Source of the DNA: Sinotaia quadrata
Taxonomy: Eukaryota; Mollusca; Gastropoda; Architaenioglossa; Viviparidae
Direction of reading: 5' to 3'
Assembly: GCA_028829895.1 (NCBI GenBank)
Contig: CM054177.1
Coordinates: forward strand, 75,033,663 to 75,097,662
Length of the DNA: 64,000 nt
Within the stretch, counting starts at the first letter, position 1, and the number at the start of each line of letters is the position of its first letter. A model generated the notes under the pieces. The model saw only the letters and a program-made list of their open reading frames with translations, was not told where the DNA came from and made no database searches. Below, piece after piece: positions 13,150-49,649 of this stretch. Both the position numbers and the translations under genes were made by a program.

Positions 13150-13860
13150 TATACCTATCAGGAAGAGAAGATGGCGGAAGAGCATATGACGTCATTGCAC
13201 CAGGAAATATTGGTATAAGGGAAATGACTCTGAAAGTGCACATGTTCATCGTATCTAGTGTTTTTTTATGACATGAATCTTATTTTTACATTTAGATTCC
13301 ATTTTATTTTTTGCGGTATAAGACAAGAGTGCAAAAGAAAAATAAACAAGTATCAACGTTAGCAGATAAATAAGATAAATAAAAATAATAAATAGCAAAA
13401 CATAATCTCTTCAGAAAATCTGTGGTCATAACGTGTTGGTCATCCTAGCTAATTTTGTCGCTTCCGAACAACCACTCAAAGAGGGAGCGTCTTTTTACCC
13501 AAACAAACCAAACGAAATATTTTCAAACGAACTTCGCATACTATATATTTATGTCATTGTATGAGTAAAGATGTTTGCGTTGTGTATCAATTTCAGTACT
13601 TTTTCACTGGTTAGTTGAAATTGTTTTTTCAGTAGCTATGAGTTTATTAATTCATTTGATCATTAGTTCGCTTCTTTGATTCGTTTATTTGGTTATTGAT
13701 TCATTTGGCCATTATTGGGTGAAAAGTCGTGGCTGCTCCAAGATGGCGTCAGTTTTGTAATTGCCCTTGCTTCGTATAATTCGCGCGTGTTGTGTTGGTA
13801 GGTCTGCTTCCGTCGTCTCATCCGACTTAAACAGTGTCCAGTACGAAAGCCAGGTATTAG
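13150..13860 (+). promoter_or_regulatory. Putative ACSL promoter region
   Basis: This is the most CpG-containing, gene-start-like sequence upstream of the synthetase gene. It holds an AAGATGGCGG motif (13168-13177, YY1-like with an ETS-like ggaag) followed by a perfect CRE TGACGTCA (13187-13194). A second AAGATGGCG motif lies at 13740-13748 within sequence rich in CG dinucleotides (tcgcgcg, ccgtcg). The first coding exon has a 3' splice site just upstream of its ATG, so at least one 5' untranslated exon must lie upstream. This is the best candidate location, but no transcript evidence is available. Confidence 0.4.
13738..13853 (+). other. Candidate ACSL 5' untranslated exon
   Basis: Inferred non-coding first exon. 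It would end at a good donor (CCAG|gtatta, donor at 13854) and splice to the acceptor at 16790-16791. It contains a five-codon upstream ORF (13743-13760, MASVL then stop) in a strong context, CAAGATGGCG, close to the TISU/YY1 consensus. The start is a guess from the position of the motif. Confidence 0.3.
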
Positions 13861-14015
13861 ACACACAACTGAGAATTTTATTTTTAAATGTATTTTAAAA
13901 TATTGATTCAACATTTTCTCTAAATTAACTCTATAATCCAGTGCCAATGAGTCGAATGACCAACGGTTATGATGACATATTCCATGAGCTATGGACAAGA
14001 TCTCTTTATAGTGAG

Positions 14016-14098
14016 AGTATATAACAATCATTAAAGACAAAGCAGCCTAATAAGTAATAATAAATAGGCTGCTTTGTCTTTAATGATTGTTATATACT
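14016..14098. repeat. Perfect inverted repeat, 33-bp arms
   Basis: The left arm 14016-14048 is the exact reverse complement of 14066-14098, with a 17-bp spacer. The spacer sequence aataagtaataataa recurs immediately after the right arm (14099 onward). The order arm, spacer, inverted arm, spacer copy is what a template-switch (snap-back) duplication produces. It could fold into a 33-bp hairpin in DNA or RNA. Confidence 0.95.
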
Positions 14099-16791
14099 AA
14101 TAAGTAATAATAATTTAATACCTGCAGCACTGCCACGTTTTCAGTTTTTAGTTTTTATAAAATTTATTGATTCAGGTGTTAAGCGTACAGTTTTTAATTT
14201 AATTTACTTAACCGTCATTATAATAAAAATATTATACTTTTATATAGGCCTATTAACACTCCAAATACGTTTGTCTAGCATCATCTCGTGTCATTTGAAT
14301 CTGTTTAACACTCCTGTCAACATACTGATGTTTTTAAACTGTTTATTGTTAGTTACTACTACTACTACTAGTACTACTTTAGGAGTACTAGTAGTGGTAC
14401 ATATGGTACTAAATTAAGAGTAGAAATAGTAGAAACTAGAATGGATGTAAATTAAGTGCTCACTAATTAGGCGTAGTCATAAAATCATAGTCGTGCTTAC
14501 TCAGTTACTGTTACGACTAATAACTTAATAAGGCAAGTTGTAGCATTCATTTTTATTGTAGGTTCTTTTTATTTAATTCGGTTTTGTTAGTTGTTGATTC
14601 ATTTACAATTTTAAGTAGGTCCCTATGGAATATTTTTTTATTTGGTGAATTTTGCTGTTTTAAAGGCCTATTTGTAGGTATCATTGTATGTAAATTACTA
14701 AATATGTGCTTATCTGAGAGTATATTTTTGTTATTTGGTTTGTTTGTTTTGTTGTTATGAGTGTGGTTTTGTTTTGTGAACTTAGTGAAGCAAGACATGA
14801 AACATAGGAGAGTTAAATATTTAAATCATTTAATTATTTAATAAATGTTATATAATAATTATCAGAATTCTGACCTAGCTGTATTTTTTTTGTGTGTGTG
14901 AGGGTATTGTTTTTAGAAGTTTTTTTTTTATTATTAATTTTTATTTCCCAGTATGTTGTCTTGGAACAATACTGATGTGGATAATGATACTATGGCATCA
15001 GATTATTAACATTGCTGAATAACATTATACAGGCTGTAAATCTTTCTGATAATTATTATGACTATGCCTAATTAGTGAGCACCTTTAGTGTTTAAATTTT
15101 AAAAGTGTTTTTAGATTTAAATTTTATTGTTGCTCCTGGCAATTTTATAAATTATAGTTAATAATTGATTTTTTATGTTTTAATATACTGTTTCTTTTTA
15201 CAGCCATTATTTTTATATTTCGATTATTTTTTTTATTTGATTTTTCAAATTTATTTATTATTTTAATTATTTATGTACTGTATTATTATTATTTTATATT
15301 TGAGAGGTCTTCTGTCACACATAACTGACATAAGTATGCCTTGACCCTTTGTTTTGTTACTCAGTTTTATCTCTTTTAAGGACATATCACTCAGTTTTAT
15401 CGCTTTCATCAAGGACATTAAACCTTATCAGTACCTTTCTCTAAAGCAAACACCAGTGTGGACCAATGGATTCAAAAAGCCCTGAGTGAGAGCTTAACCC
15501 TTTTGAGCAGTGCACATAAGGATTAGCCTATTAGAATACTTGCACAGGAATGCACACTCCTAGTTCTACCTTCACTTGCTAAATCATATGTACTGGGGAA
15601 AAAATTGCTGTAAGTATTGATATTGTTGTATCAGTGATGTGAATTGCAAACTTTCTTCTTTAATTGTATCATTAATTACAGGCTTTATAGTATTTGCAAT
15701 CATTATTATATATACACTATACAGTGAATAATTTGTGTGTTAAGAGTAAAAATAATACTACTGGTGTGTACTCTCATATTCAGCAAAAATTACAAGTAAC
15801 CGTATATAATTATAAAGTATGCATATTTTTAAATAACATTTTATGAACTCTAATTTATGACACTACCACCATTGGGAGAATTTTTTAAAACTATTTAATC
15901 CCATTTATCCATTTTAACATCATTAATATCTGGTATTTGTTTGATTCTTTTTGTATTATATCAATTATCAATATCATGCATCCTTATTTTCTCATTATCA
16001 TAAAAAAAAAGTATTTGTAACTGTAAGAGGGATTGCTTTTGTATTTTCACTCAGAACACTTGAATAAACTGTTGAATGAAAAATCATAAAATGTGACTAG
16101 ACATATATAATTTTTATTTATATATTTTTTTTTACTTATAGACAGCATTATTTATTATTTTAGTAAATTTTACAAACTTTTCTTGACACATTTCTGAATA
16201 TTATGAGGTTGTGTAAGTAGTTATCAAACTCAAAAGGCATCAAACTTTGAACAACTATTTTAGTAGCACTAGCAGTTGATATCTGTTATCAGTGATCTAT
16301 GCTGTTTTAACTGTCAGCATAAGTATTTATGCCACCTTGTACAAAGTTCAACTTCAAGCCATAAAATGAACGTGTGATTTACCAAAGCACAATTTTACAA
16401 AAGTCCAGATTTCTTAACCAACCAATTTTAGATCATAAGATTAAGTTGAATGTTTCCTTTTTTGCATTATTGAACTTTGGGAAACACAGATAGCAGTAAA
16501 GATCATTTTGGAGATTGAGATCAAAATATGTTTAAAGTAAGCATGAATATTATTTTTTCTAATTATTTTTCATTCTTTGTTCAGTCAACTTGTATATTGT
16601 TTCTATTTTCTAAACTTTCTTTCTTATTTACTTTAATTCTGATACTAGTGATAGGCACAATTATTTATGAAAAAATTATACATTATAATTTGTTGATTAC
16701 TACCTTCATTAGTTAGAAAATAAGACATTAACAAGAAGCTTATACAAATTTATAATATAAAAAATGTTGTTTTTTTGGTTGTGTATTTCAG
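14099..16791. other. AT-rich sequence, likely 5' UTR intron
   Basis: Probably the intron between the untranslated first exon and the first coding exon of the synthetase gene. No gene or clear repeat seen. A 12-bp arm hairpin (actactagtact / agtactagtagt) lies at 14364-14395. Confidence 0.4.
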
Positions 16792-16835
16792 GACTAATAA
16801 AGATCTGAAAGAGCTGTTAACAAAAAGCTAAAATC

Positions 16836-39265
<22,430 letters not shown>

Positions 39266-42200
39266 TGAATAGATTATTAATGGGATATTGGATATATAAT
39301 TATGAAAAATACTGCTATTCATTAAGTGTAAGTCCATTCTCTTTCTGCTATTGGATTTTCTTTTTAAATTTGTTGACAAATTTTATATCTCTGCATGACT
39401 GGATGCAATCAAACTTATTTGTATTTATAAATTTAGGCATCCTGTCTAACATTTTGACATCAGTAATAGTTAAAATACTGTTTTGTTTACTTCAGACCCA
39501 GTCACCCTTTTTTCATTTGAATGTATGAAAAAATAGCATTTACAAATTAACACTTTGATTTACTTAGTCACCCATAGTTAGGATGAATGTGTGCAGAATC
39601 ATAGAACACAAACCTACTTATATATTGTGCATGCAAAGTTTTAAATATTATAAAGATTTGACAAAGCATTTTTTTGAAGTCTGATGTGTGTGAACAAGGC
39701 CGAAGGATCAAACTTGTTTTTAAAAAGGGGTCTACAGATTTCCACTTTAAAGGAAGGGTAGTGTGGATGGGTGGGTGTTGGGAACTGTTGAAGAATACTG
39801 ATTTAATGAAGAGAAATGCTTCTCAGAAAATGCCAGGTGTTTCATTTTTAAAAAAATAGGTGAGAAAATCTACTAGATTTTTGTATTTTAAAAATAATAT
39901 ATAAACATTTTACAGTATTGCAGTAACTGTATTCATTATTGCAATACAAGTTCAGGAAAACGAAATTCTCTTAATTCCACATGGTTGGTAGATATTTTTA
40001 AGAAATGTTCTTTACATTTTCTTAATTTTGATTCTGATTGTTTACAAACAGTATTCCACTAAAACAGTGATATCTCACAGAAACAGATATCTAGTTGGCA
40101 AAATATGGGGTAACAGTCATAAATTGCATTTGACAAACTAGTGCTACTGCATTGTGTACATAAAGAAGCAAATACAATATGTGCAGCATAGGAAACACAG
40201 TAAGGAATAATGTGTATGAAGTTCTGATCTAACTGCTTAGACTAAATCAACTAATTTAAAATGTTATAGTCAAAATCACTTATTGTTAATAAGTACTAAG
40301 CATTAACTTTCATTGATTTTTTTTTTCTATACGTAATTGGTCACTGATACTGCAAAATAGACGTGCTATGTACTGTTAATATCAGTGCATTTTTTAAAAA
40401 TCTCAATACACATAATTTGTGCCCCAATAATTGTTCTGGCACCATGTGCCATAACATTTCAAGAACACCATTCATTTCTTTTTGTGTCATATTTCTATAT
40501 TATTATGTATGCTGTGTACACTTTTTAACTTGGACCAGATTTTAAATATCCTTATTGTACCATACTGTAAGCGAATTTGTTTCACTTCTTCTTTCAACCT
40601 GTACCTGAGTATATACAGGTTGACTGAGCAAGTGTGTGCTTCAGCTTCGTGTGGTATTTTTAAATACCTATGTGCTGACACTTGTTTTGGTGTCAGAAAC
40701 TACCTTTTTGCTTTGTGTACACTACATTTTGACTCCTTTTTTCATGGAGCCAAATTAGAATGAAAGTCAGTCTTCTGTGGACATTGTTTATATTTTGTCC
40801 CTACTCGTTTATATTGTGTCAGATTTTTCTAATCACTTGAGCATCCATTCAAATTGTTATCATGTTGTTATTTGATAGTTGACACTAATAACATTATTTT
40901 GCAGTCTTGGTCTGGAATTAAGACATGAAAATAAACACAGAATACATTAGTTCATCCCTTTCAGGTTGTGGAATGACTATTCATATGTTTGTGTTAGTTT
41001 CATCTTCTTTTTATTTTTTGTTTTGTTTATTTTTTGTTGTTGTTGTACTTATACATTGATTTTTTTCTGTTTTGGGGGCAGTGTTAAAACTTCCTGTGGT
41101 GCTGATTTTAAGGCATAGTTTCTTTCAGGATTATTACTTGACACCTTCCACTTCATAATCTTTTGTGTATTCTGAGATTCTGTGTGGTACTGGAGGTAAC
41201 CATATCAGCAACAGTATATATTATTCTTACATCTTTTACATATTTATAAATAAACAGGTTTTTTAAGAGATGTTTTCATATGTGCTTTTTATAAACAGTC
41301 ATTCCATAAAAATTTTACCGAGCTTCCTTGCTCTTCAAGATAGATTGTGATTTTTATGAAGAGATGTGTATTAGTGTACATTATGTAGCCATTATATGAG
41401 ACAGTTAAACAAACAAGTTATCAAATTACTGGGATGCATCTCATTGTTAGTACAAGTTACTTATTTTATTTGTAACTATTGTTTAGTTTTTATATATTAA
41501 TGAACAGTTTCAGTGGAGTGGTTTGTTTAGATATTAATATTTAGTGCTTGCCTAAGTTCACTATTATTTATGCTTCTGATGCATTTTTAAATTTCTTTTT
41601 TGGATTTGATTGTCTATAAATTTGGTAATTAAAAAGTTATAGTCTCTTGGAGTATTCCTTTTTTCAGACATAGCTAACTCTGGGTTCTTCAATGTACTAC
41701 AATTTGTGAGTGATTTTCTTTAACCATCTTATCGTTCTAGAGTGTATTATTTTAGTATCTTTATTTGATATAATTACTACTGTAAGTCCAAAAACCCAGT
41801 GCAATAAATTAAATGCATACAAGGTAGGAAATTTATTATTTATACTGTTTTTAGTTTTAAACCATTTATGAATGGAAACTATGTTCTCTCAAAAGTTGTT
41901 TGCAAATTTTAAGACATGTTTAGAGTGCTGAGTGAAAATACAGAATAGCAATTGTTTTGTTTTTGATAAGAAGCAGTTTATACAGTGCTAAACAAAGAAG
42001 CAACAATAAAGAATTTGAGTTTTATAATTTGTTATTGGTTTGGATTAGGATCTTTGCACAGTGTGTGTGTGTGTTGTTTGCTCAAGAAGGAAAATTGTTT
42101 AAATAATGTTACTATAAATTTTATTTGCCTCAAGTGTTATTTTTCTTTAAGGCACATTAGCTCTTTCATGTGAGAATACTTGTATAGATATACATAAATA

Positions 42201-42846
42201 GTTCTAGCTATGCTGTTAAACACTTGTACATAATTGTAATGTGAAAAATTTAGTACCAAATTATGAACTGTGGGGTAGGGTATCTTAAATGGCTTCTTTT
42301 AAAGTGTTGGCAGTGCACATTATTTTTTGCTAAAAATAGTCAGATTTCACTTTGTGCATAAGGTGATAATTTTATGTTTTAATTTATTTATTACAAATTT
42401 TTTTTACTGTAAATTGTAGCATAATTGTGTAGTGATAGATTCATTGGGACATGCTGTTTTTTAGTTTAAGCCAACAGTGAACTGCATTTCTTGTCAAAGT
42501 ATTCATGCATGTGCACAGAGTATTTTGTATGTCATTGAAATTACTTGCATGGCATTATAAGCTTACAACACTATAAAGTTTAATATCCCAATTTTATTCT
42601 AAAAGTTGGTTGTTGTTTAATTTGTATTTACCTCAGAGCACTTATATTTTTGTTTTTATAATACATTAAATATTATTTCGTAATATAAATGATAGCTGAC
42701 AATCAATCTTTTTTTCTTTAACAGTACCTCTGTAAAATATTCTATGAAAGTGGAAGTTGTAAACAATTATTATCTTGGATATTTTTATAAGCCTATCACT
42801 TAGCAGTTGCAGACAATTTTATTTTAAATCTATCACATATTACAAG
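39266..42846 (+). other. ACSL 3' UTR and flanking region
   Basis: AT- and GT-rich sequence with no coding signal. AATAAA at 41249-41254 followed by T/GT-rich sequence (ggttttttaagagatgtttt) is a reasonable poly(A) site. Further AATAAA hexamers occur downstream (44490-44495, 48989-48994), so the true end of the transcript is uncertain. Confidence 0.5.
41249..41254 (+). terminator. Candidate polyadenylation signal (AATAAA)
   Basis: Canonical hexamer about 2.0 kb after the ACSL stop, followed within 20 bp by T/GT-rich sequence. Confidence 0.35.
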
Positions 42847-42848
42847 TA

Positions 42849-43697
42849 CCCCAAAAGTCCTTGTGCAGTTTTAACCATTAATAACTTCACATTTGTAAAA
42901 TTTTGTAATAGACACCATTTGATAGCTTATTGAAATTTTAAAACTGTGCTGATTTTTAATTTTAAACTTACATAAACCTCCATCAAGTGTGATACGTTGT
43001 TCTAGTCAATTTTCAAACACTGTAAACATTCATTAGCTGCTGCTCGATAACTGAATGGATTGTATTTGTTATCATAGACCATCAAAATAATGGGGGTTTT
43101 ATGCATGCATAACAGTTTTGGCTTGACTCCACAAGAAAAAGTACAATGGTGATATATCAGGTGACTAAGGCAGCCAAGCAAGAGATCTTCCTCTACCGAG
43201 AAAGTGTCATCCCAAAACTGATGTGTCCCATCTTGCTGAAAAATGGTGTTATTTACAAGATGTAATCTTTGAAGGTTTTGGGGAAATGTTCAGCAGATGC
43301 TGAGCACACTGATTTGGAGTGACTATTCAAATGTTTTCTTAACATCGGCCAGTCTCCTGGTCTCTTCGGGGTCTCCTATTTTGGATTTGTCATAGTTGAG
43401 CTTGTTTTCTTAAACTTTACCATCCAGTTGTTAATTTAATTTCTATAGGGAGCCTCTTCCCTTAAAGGGGTGTGAATTTCTTCTAATGTACTCACAGTTG
43501 ACCCTTCTACATTTGTCATTTTCAATTGGTTTTTAGGACTGAAAATTGAATTTTAAAAAATCATCTCTCCAAATAAAAAAAAGCTGATTAATGTTGGGAA
43601 AAAGTTCAGTAATTAATGTTTTCAAACGATGTTTATAATATTTATACATCTGAAGTTGTCAAAGTTTAAAAGTGCACAAGGACTTTTCATCACCCTG
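42849..43697 (-). mobile_element. Decayed mariner-type transposon, minus strand
   Basis: Flanked by TA on both sides (42847-42848 and 43698-43699). Inverted ends share AAAAGTCCTTGTGCA: left CCCCAAAAGTCC..., right end reads CAGGGTGATGAAAAGTCC... on the minus strand. Minus-strand translation near 43110-43200 gives LGRGRSLAWLP, a stop, then SPDISPLYFFLWS. That is a damaged form of the RSPDLTPLDFFLWG block of IS630/Tc1/mariner transposases. Internal stops show it is dead. Confidence 0.8.
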
Positions 43698-44039
43698 TAT
43701 GTCAGAAAAGTTGGCATTATTTTTTTGGTTGTTTTTAAATTAGCCACTTATATTTTGTTTAAAGCAGTCTTCAACTGTACCACATCATATGAAATATGCA
43801 GTCATTTTATTGTGTTTTACTTTCAGTTTGCTTTTGATGTTGTTTTTTTTAAAGCCAGTTTACAAAATTTGAAAGACAATATCTTAATTATGAACCTTGT
43901 TTTTGGGTAAAGTAGTAATTTGATACAGGAATTATTAAATGAAGCATAAATAATAACAGCCATTTTGTAATGATAAAGCAGTGATAAAACTGCATTCTAT
44001 TGCACTGTCTTGGTTTTATTTAATGCATAATTTTTTTTT

Positions 44040-44275
44040 AAATGTAATAAATTGGGGAGCTTAGAAGCAGAGGGAATGACACCAGAAAACATATGTAATA
44101 AAATGGGAAATTTTGAGGCAGAAAGGTAAAAGAAAATATATAATAAATTATGAAGTTTTGAAACAGAAAGGAAGGACACTAAGAAAGTATCTAATAAATT
44201 GGGATATTTTGAGACAGAAAGGTTAGGACACTAAGAAAATATGTAATAAAGTTGGGAGTTTTGTGGCAGAGAGGG
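44040..44275. repeat. ~60-bp tandem repeat, four copies
   Basis: Diverged copies sharing tgtaataaa, gggaattttgagacagaaag-like and aggacactaagaaa segments. Confidence 0.75.
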
Positions 44276-46429
44276 AACTTGCCTTGCACATATAAGGTTA
44301 TAAATCTTTAACTTGATTACTCTCACCCAATCCTCAGTTTATGACTCTTAAACACTTTTGAGAATTACTGCAATTTAATACCTATTATTATTATTATTAT
44401 AGTTATATTACTGTAATTCTGTTGTAAATATTCCTGTAGTAGGGGTCATGTATCCTAATGTGACAGTCACATTTCCCACACCCAATTGAAATAAAGAAAA
44501 CATTTACATTTATCACCATATTTTCTTTTGTCTATCTTCTAGTTACTGGCCTGCGTATTTAGTCAATTTGATGTGTAAAGACAAGAGCAAGTTATTCATG
44601 TCTAGTCATACTTGTTAGTGTTACCTTCAGGTTATTACTGTTCAGTCTTACTGGTTTGTAAAAATTTCCATGATATACTTGAAGAGGGGAGGAGAAATAT
44701 TGCAGATTGATGCTAATAGACCCGAAATATTTTGTAATAAATGTACGGATCTGGGGCCTCTTAGAGCACAGCTGTTAGTTAATTATTTATTTTCAATAAA
44801 GTTCCTAATATATTCAAGATTTTTATAAGCATAGTGTGAAAAATGTGAATAATATAAACATTTTGAGGATTTGCCATTTGCATTTCTTTTTTAATATGTA
44901 CTCTAAAGGATTTATTTCATGTTATCCTTTTGACATTATATGTGTGCTTGATACAATAATGTGGTTGACTGTAAATTAAAATACCAATTTCTACCAAATC
45001 ATTCTGCTTGGCATGTTCCTTGTCTTTGAAACAGGTAATATTATACAGAGAAAGAGAAAGAAACAGCAGAATGTTTTAATGTAAGAAATATGTTTGGTTA
45101 CTAGCATTAATGTTGATGTAATCATTTTTTAAAATAGGTTAGGTTTGATTCTATAAAAGATATACTTCATATAGCTATATAATTAAATAGTCTAATCATA
45201 TATTTAAGCAAGGATATTTAACTCCAGTGGCTGACTTTAATTCCTTGCCTATAAATTGTATGTCGTATAATACTTCCTCTTTGCGTCCTATTTGTATGAG
45301 CTTCAAACCAAATTTTGTTGCATGCATCCAGTAGCTATACAGTTTTTAAGTGGGTATCTTTCGTTTCTCAGTAAAAATTGCTTTTAAAAATAATGTATTT
45401 TCGGAGAAATGTTTTTGTACCAGCATGAGGGGCTCTTTTGTGTTTATATATATTATCTACTTAGCAGCAATTGCTGAAGTATTGAAGGCAGTAATAAAAT
45501 TAGAAATGTAAGTTCAAAGAACATGCAAGTAAAATTCACAAAATAAATTTCAATTCCAAATTCCTTTAAGCTTGTATATTTTATATTTGAATGATGATGA
45601 TGAAAACTTTTTCGATCACTGAAAGCAGAGTATATATAAAAATAAACTGAAAATGAGTAATCACATTTCCCAATCTGTCAGAAATATTTGCTACTTAAGA
45701 AGTACCAGTAGGGTGACAATGACAAAATGACAAAATTGATTTTAGCCTAAAAACAAAGATTTCTTCATGGTTCAGATTTTTAAAATATATATATATACTT
45801 GCTGACAAGAAATTAGTATTGTATGAATTACTGATAGAACAAATGAAAATTTATTTTAGCTTTATAGTTGCCTCATTTTGTATTGAAAATGTGGATACCT
45901 TTATACTTTGAATTTATAAATTTGAAATTAGTGTTCAATCTTATTAGAAAATCATAAGAATTACACTTGAACATAATCCAGCATTGTAAACCATTGAGAA
46001 ATATTGCTTGCACTAATGATTTTTTTGTCCCGTTTATTATACTGATGTGCCTTGATTGTAAGTGGACATTACTTATTCCTAATGAAAATACCAACAAGCT
46101 AATGTTAATTGCTCTATCAGTTAAATAAATAGAATTGTTCCATTAGAAATTTGTGCATTTCAGAGAACATCAACGTGTGCTTTTAAAAAAAAAAAAAATT
46201 CTTACACATTGTGGCTTTTAAAAAAATATTATTCTAGGCCACTGACTTCTGACCTATTTGATAGATGATAAACTACAATTAATCATACCAGTGAAAGTTT
46301 GCAAATTTGATACAATAAACATAAATCAGATCATTTAGCAATAACATCACATATTTCATTGTACATAAACCTGTTAATATTTCACACTAACATGATTAGA
46401 ATAACCCTACTAAATTGAATCAGTGACTT

Positions 46430-46800
46430 TTGGTATTGACATTATAAAAGTAAATAGATTAGTGATGTGGCCTTCAAAAAAAGAATGAAAGTAAACCAGA
46501 TAGTTATATGTGATGTGACTTTGATATAATAATAAGCAGATTAGAGATGTGGCTTTAATAGTACAGGTAGTATTGTTTGTGGCTTTTATATATAATAGCA
46601 AGCAAATGAGTATTGTATGATGTGGTTTTGACTTTAATAAACAGATTTGTGGCATGTGGCTTAGAATGTTAGTAAAGCTTATGGTAACATGTATAGTGGC
46701 TTTGATACTACAGTAGTATCATAAGCAGATTAGTGATGTGTGATATGCCTGTAACAGTATGATGGTGAACCATATAGTGATGTTTGATCTGGCTTTGATA
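46430..46800. repeat. Degenerate short repeat (agattagtgatgtggctttg)
   Basis: Irregularly spaced copies of gcagattagtgatgtg and ggctttgata over about 370 bp; old and degenerate. Confidence 0.5.
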
Positions 46801-49649
46801 GAATGATAATCAACCAAATAGGTGATACATGATGATAGAATGATCTTAAATCAAATATAGATGAACAGTGTGACCTGGTTTTTTGGTTAAAATAATAAAA
46901 AGTTACAAGATTTTTTTCAATATATAAACAGGAGAGTGAGCTTTTGACTTTTGTCATAGCAGTATATACATTTTTAATTCGTTTTTATTTTTTTAGAAGA
47001 GGATTGTGCTTCCAGTTTGATTTTTTATGTCTGGCAGATTTGTTTTTCATTTTATTTAGGATTTGTTTTGTTTTAATTCATGTAATTTTTAATATAATAA
47101 TGTATATTGGATTTATTCATTTTTGTGCAGAGTATCTTATTTTTTCCAGCAAACAAACACACATCTTTAGTTTGCTGTGAATAATATTAATCTCCACATA
47201 GAATTTGTATTTGCATTATCCTGTTTTTTTAAAGAATGCATTTATGTTTCATTTCTTTTCTTTCTTTCTTATAATACAGCTTTGTCTTCCTGTGTTCTTT
47301 ATTGTCGTGGAGAGAGGGTTATTTTTTTGCAAGTTCATTTTGTTATCAAGTTTGATATTATCATTATTAAACATCTCTTATTAGTGTTTTATTGAGGGGT
47401 GCTGATATCAACCACAAAGATCATATCTATTGCCAATGGCGTTTGCATTGTTACTCCTTCTTAAGGTCAGTCCCTAATTAAAGTGCCAAGACAGCATGTA
47501 TACTCGTATAGCATCATGGGTTTTTTGAATGCTTAATTCATTGAACTGCTCTATAGTGATTGAATTATTGTATATATTATGATTATACTTTTGAGAAGAT
47601 TTTTAGTTAATTTTCTCCCCTTTCCTTTCTTAATGATGAGTACTTTGTCAGTAAACTGTGTGTCTGAGTTTAATAAGCTACTGAACTATTATATGATTTG
47701 TAATTTGATAGAGGTCTTTAATACAATCCCAACCTTATAATTACTCTCACATGCTATTGTCTTCATATACTTGGCATTTAAAAATCATAAAGAGCTGGCT
47801 GTTGAAAACTACTTGGGCAAAATTGCACCCAAAATCTCTATCAAAACCAACTTTAGCTTTCATTCTTTCTTACCCATGGTTCTGTAGCTCTCTGTACCAA
47901 TGCATTCATCTGTGAAGTCTTCAAAAGTTGAAAGTTGAGCAAGAAAACTATAAATGAATATTCTTCAACATCCACAAAATCCTAAAGATCACATTCGAGT
48001 CCAGTTTGTGCCCTACTGGGTTGCTCAAGCTTACTAACCAACCACATCTCCTTCTTCCACTCATTTCTAAACAATGTGCTCCTCTCCTGGAGGTGTTAAC
48101 TATTATCACACACACACTGACATAGCCAAATCCTGTAAACACTCAATATTGTTTTGTTTTTAATTTTTATATATAAGGCCCCCAAGTATTTCTATTCATT
48201 TTGCTCAATGCTGCTCTGACCTCTTGCAAGAGTGATTTAAATTCGGCTCTCTGCACAAACTTTAATTGTTGGGTTGTTTTGGGTTTTTTTAAAAAACCAT
48301 GACTACTGTTTAGCATCACCTACTAACCTTTGAGCATTTAAATGCCATCACTGAGGTATGAACTTTGATGAAGTTATCCATTTAAAAGTGCTTAGAGTTC
48401 CTAAAGACTGTACTCTCTGTTAAGTTGTATTATTTTTCTTTTATAAAATATCATGACACTTTTCCATAAATTTTTGCTTGTAACTAAAGCCACATAGAAA
48501 TGAATGCAAGTAAGCAGCTTTGGTCTTCACAATGTTTGCTTTCACTGTTAAAACAGACAGCATTGAATGTATGTATGCTTGACTACAGGGCAACTAACAC
48601 CAACATGCCATTGGCTCTGTCAGTGGCTGATTTAATGACTTTTGTTTTAAAAATACAATGTAATTAATACAAAAAATAATGATAATAAAATATACATATA
48701 TTGAGGAATTATTATTTTGTGTGTGGGTGTGCAGTGTCTTTGAAAGAATGAATGCACTCTTTGTCTGCTATTTCAATTATTAAAAACTACATTTATCTAA
48801 GTTAAACAACATTTCAGAATGGCGATATAATGCTGTGTGGTATGTTGCTGTTAAATTACAGTGTTGTCTGTGAAAGCATATTGCTGTTATATTTTACCTC
48901 TTTTTTTTTTTTTGTATCAATGCCTGTGTGTCAGTAGTGTTACCACTCATTCAGCATTTTTGTAAATAAGGTCTTTGTTTGCTGGTGCAATAAATTGTTC
49001 TTATTGGCATCTAATATTCCAGCATGCTTTCTTTTTCATTTAGCAGCATAAATTTTCTTAAGTAGAGTACAATTTCCCTGTACAATAAGTTATATATATA
49101 TATATGACAGTTCTAATCAGTATGGTGACTCAGAGTACTTAACTCATTCATTAGCACTGCAGCTGTGTAACAATCTGTGAAAGAATGTATTTAAATTTTG
49201 GTGTGAGAAAATCATGTGTAGATTATAAATCAGTATGTAAACAAATCAGTAGAGTGTGTATTTTATGTGTTCTGTATGCAGCTTATATCCAAGATAGGGT
49301 CCAGAAAAAAAAGATGGGACGGAATGCGGGATGGTAATACTGGGTTATCTCTCGAGACAGACATTAGTTTTGACACTGCATTTCCTTTTTAACTAACTTT
49401 TCGTCCGCCTGGATATTCTTACATAAGTTCTTTACTCACAATTGTACTTCTCAATACAATGGAAGTAGCATTCGTTTCTTTAGCTGGCCACAATTATATA
49501 GCTGAGTAGCATCAGCAAACAACTCAAACACTGGATGACACTTTGTTAGGTTGGAGAAATGATTAACAGATTTCTGGCCAAAGAGCTTAATTTTGCGGAA
49601 CACCAGAGTTGAGGTAGGCTGGATGGGAGTTTTGCCAATGTACAGATTT

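Larger units (their letters stand above)
43698..49600. other. Intergenic AT-rich sequence
   Basis: No gene supported. Open frames of 60-80 codons on both strands look like chance products of AT-rich DNA. AATAAA hexamers at 44490-44495 and 48989-48994 (gcaataaattgttcttattgg) are alternative poly(A) candidates if the upstream 3' UTR is very long. Confidence 0.5.
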
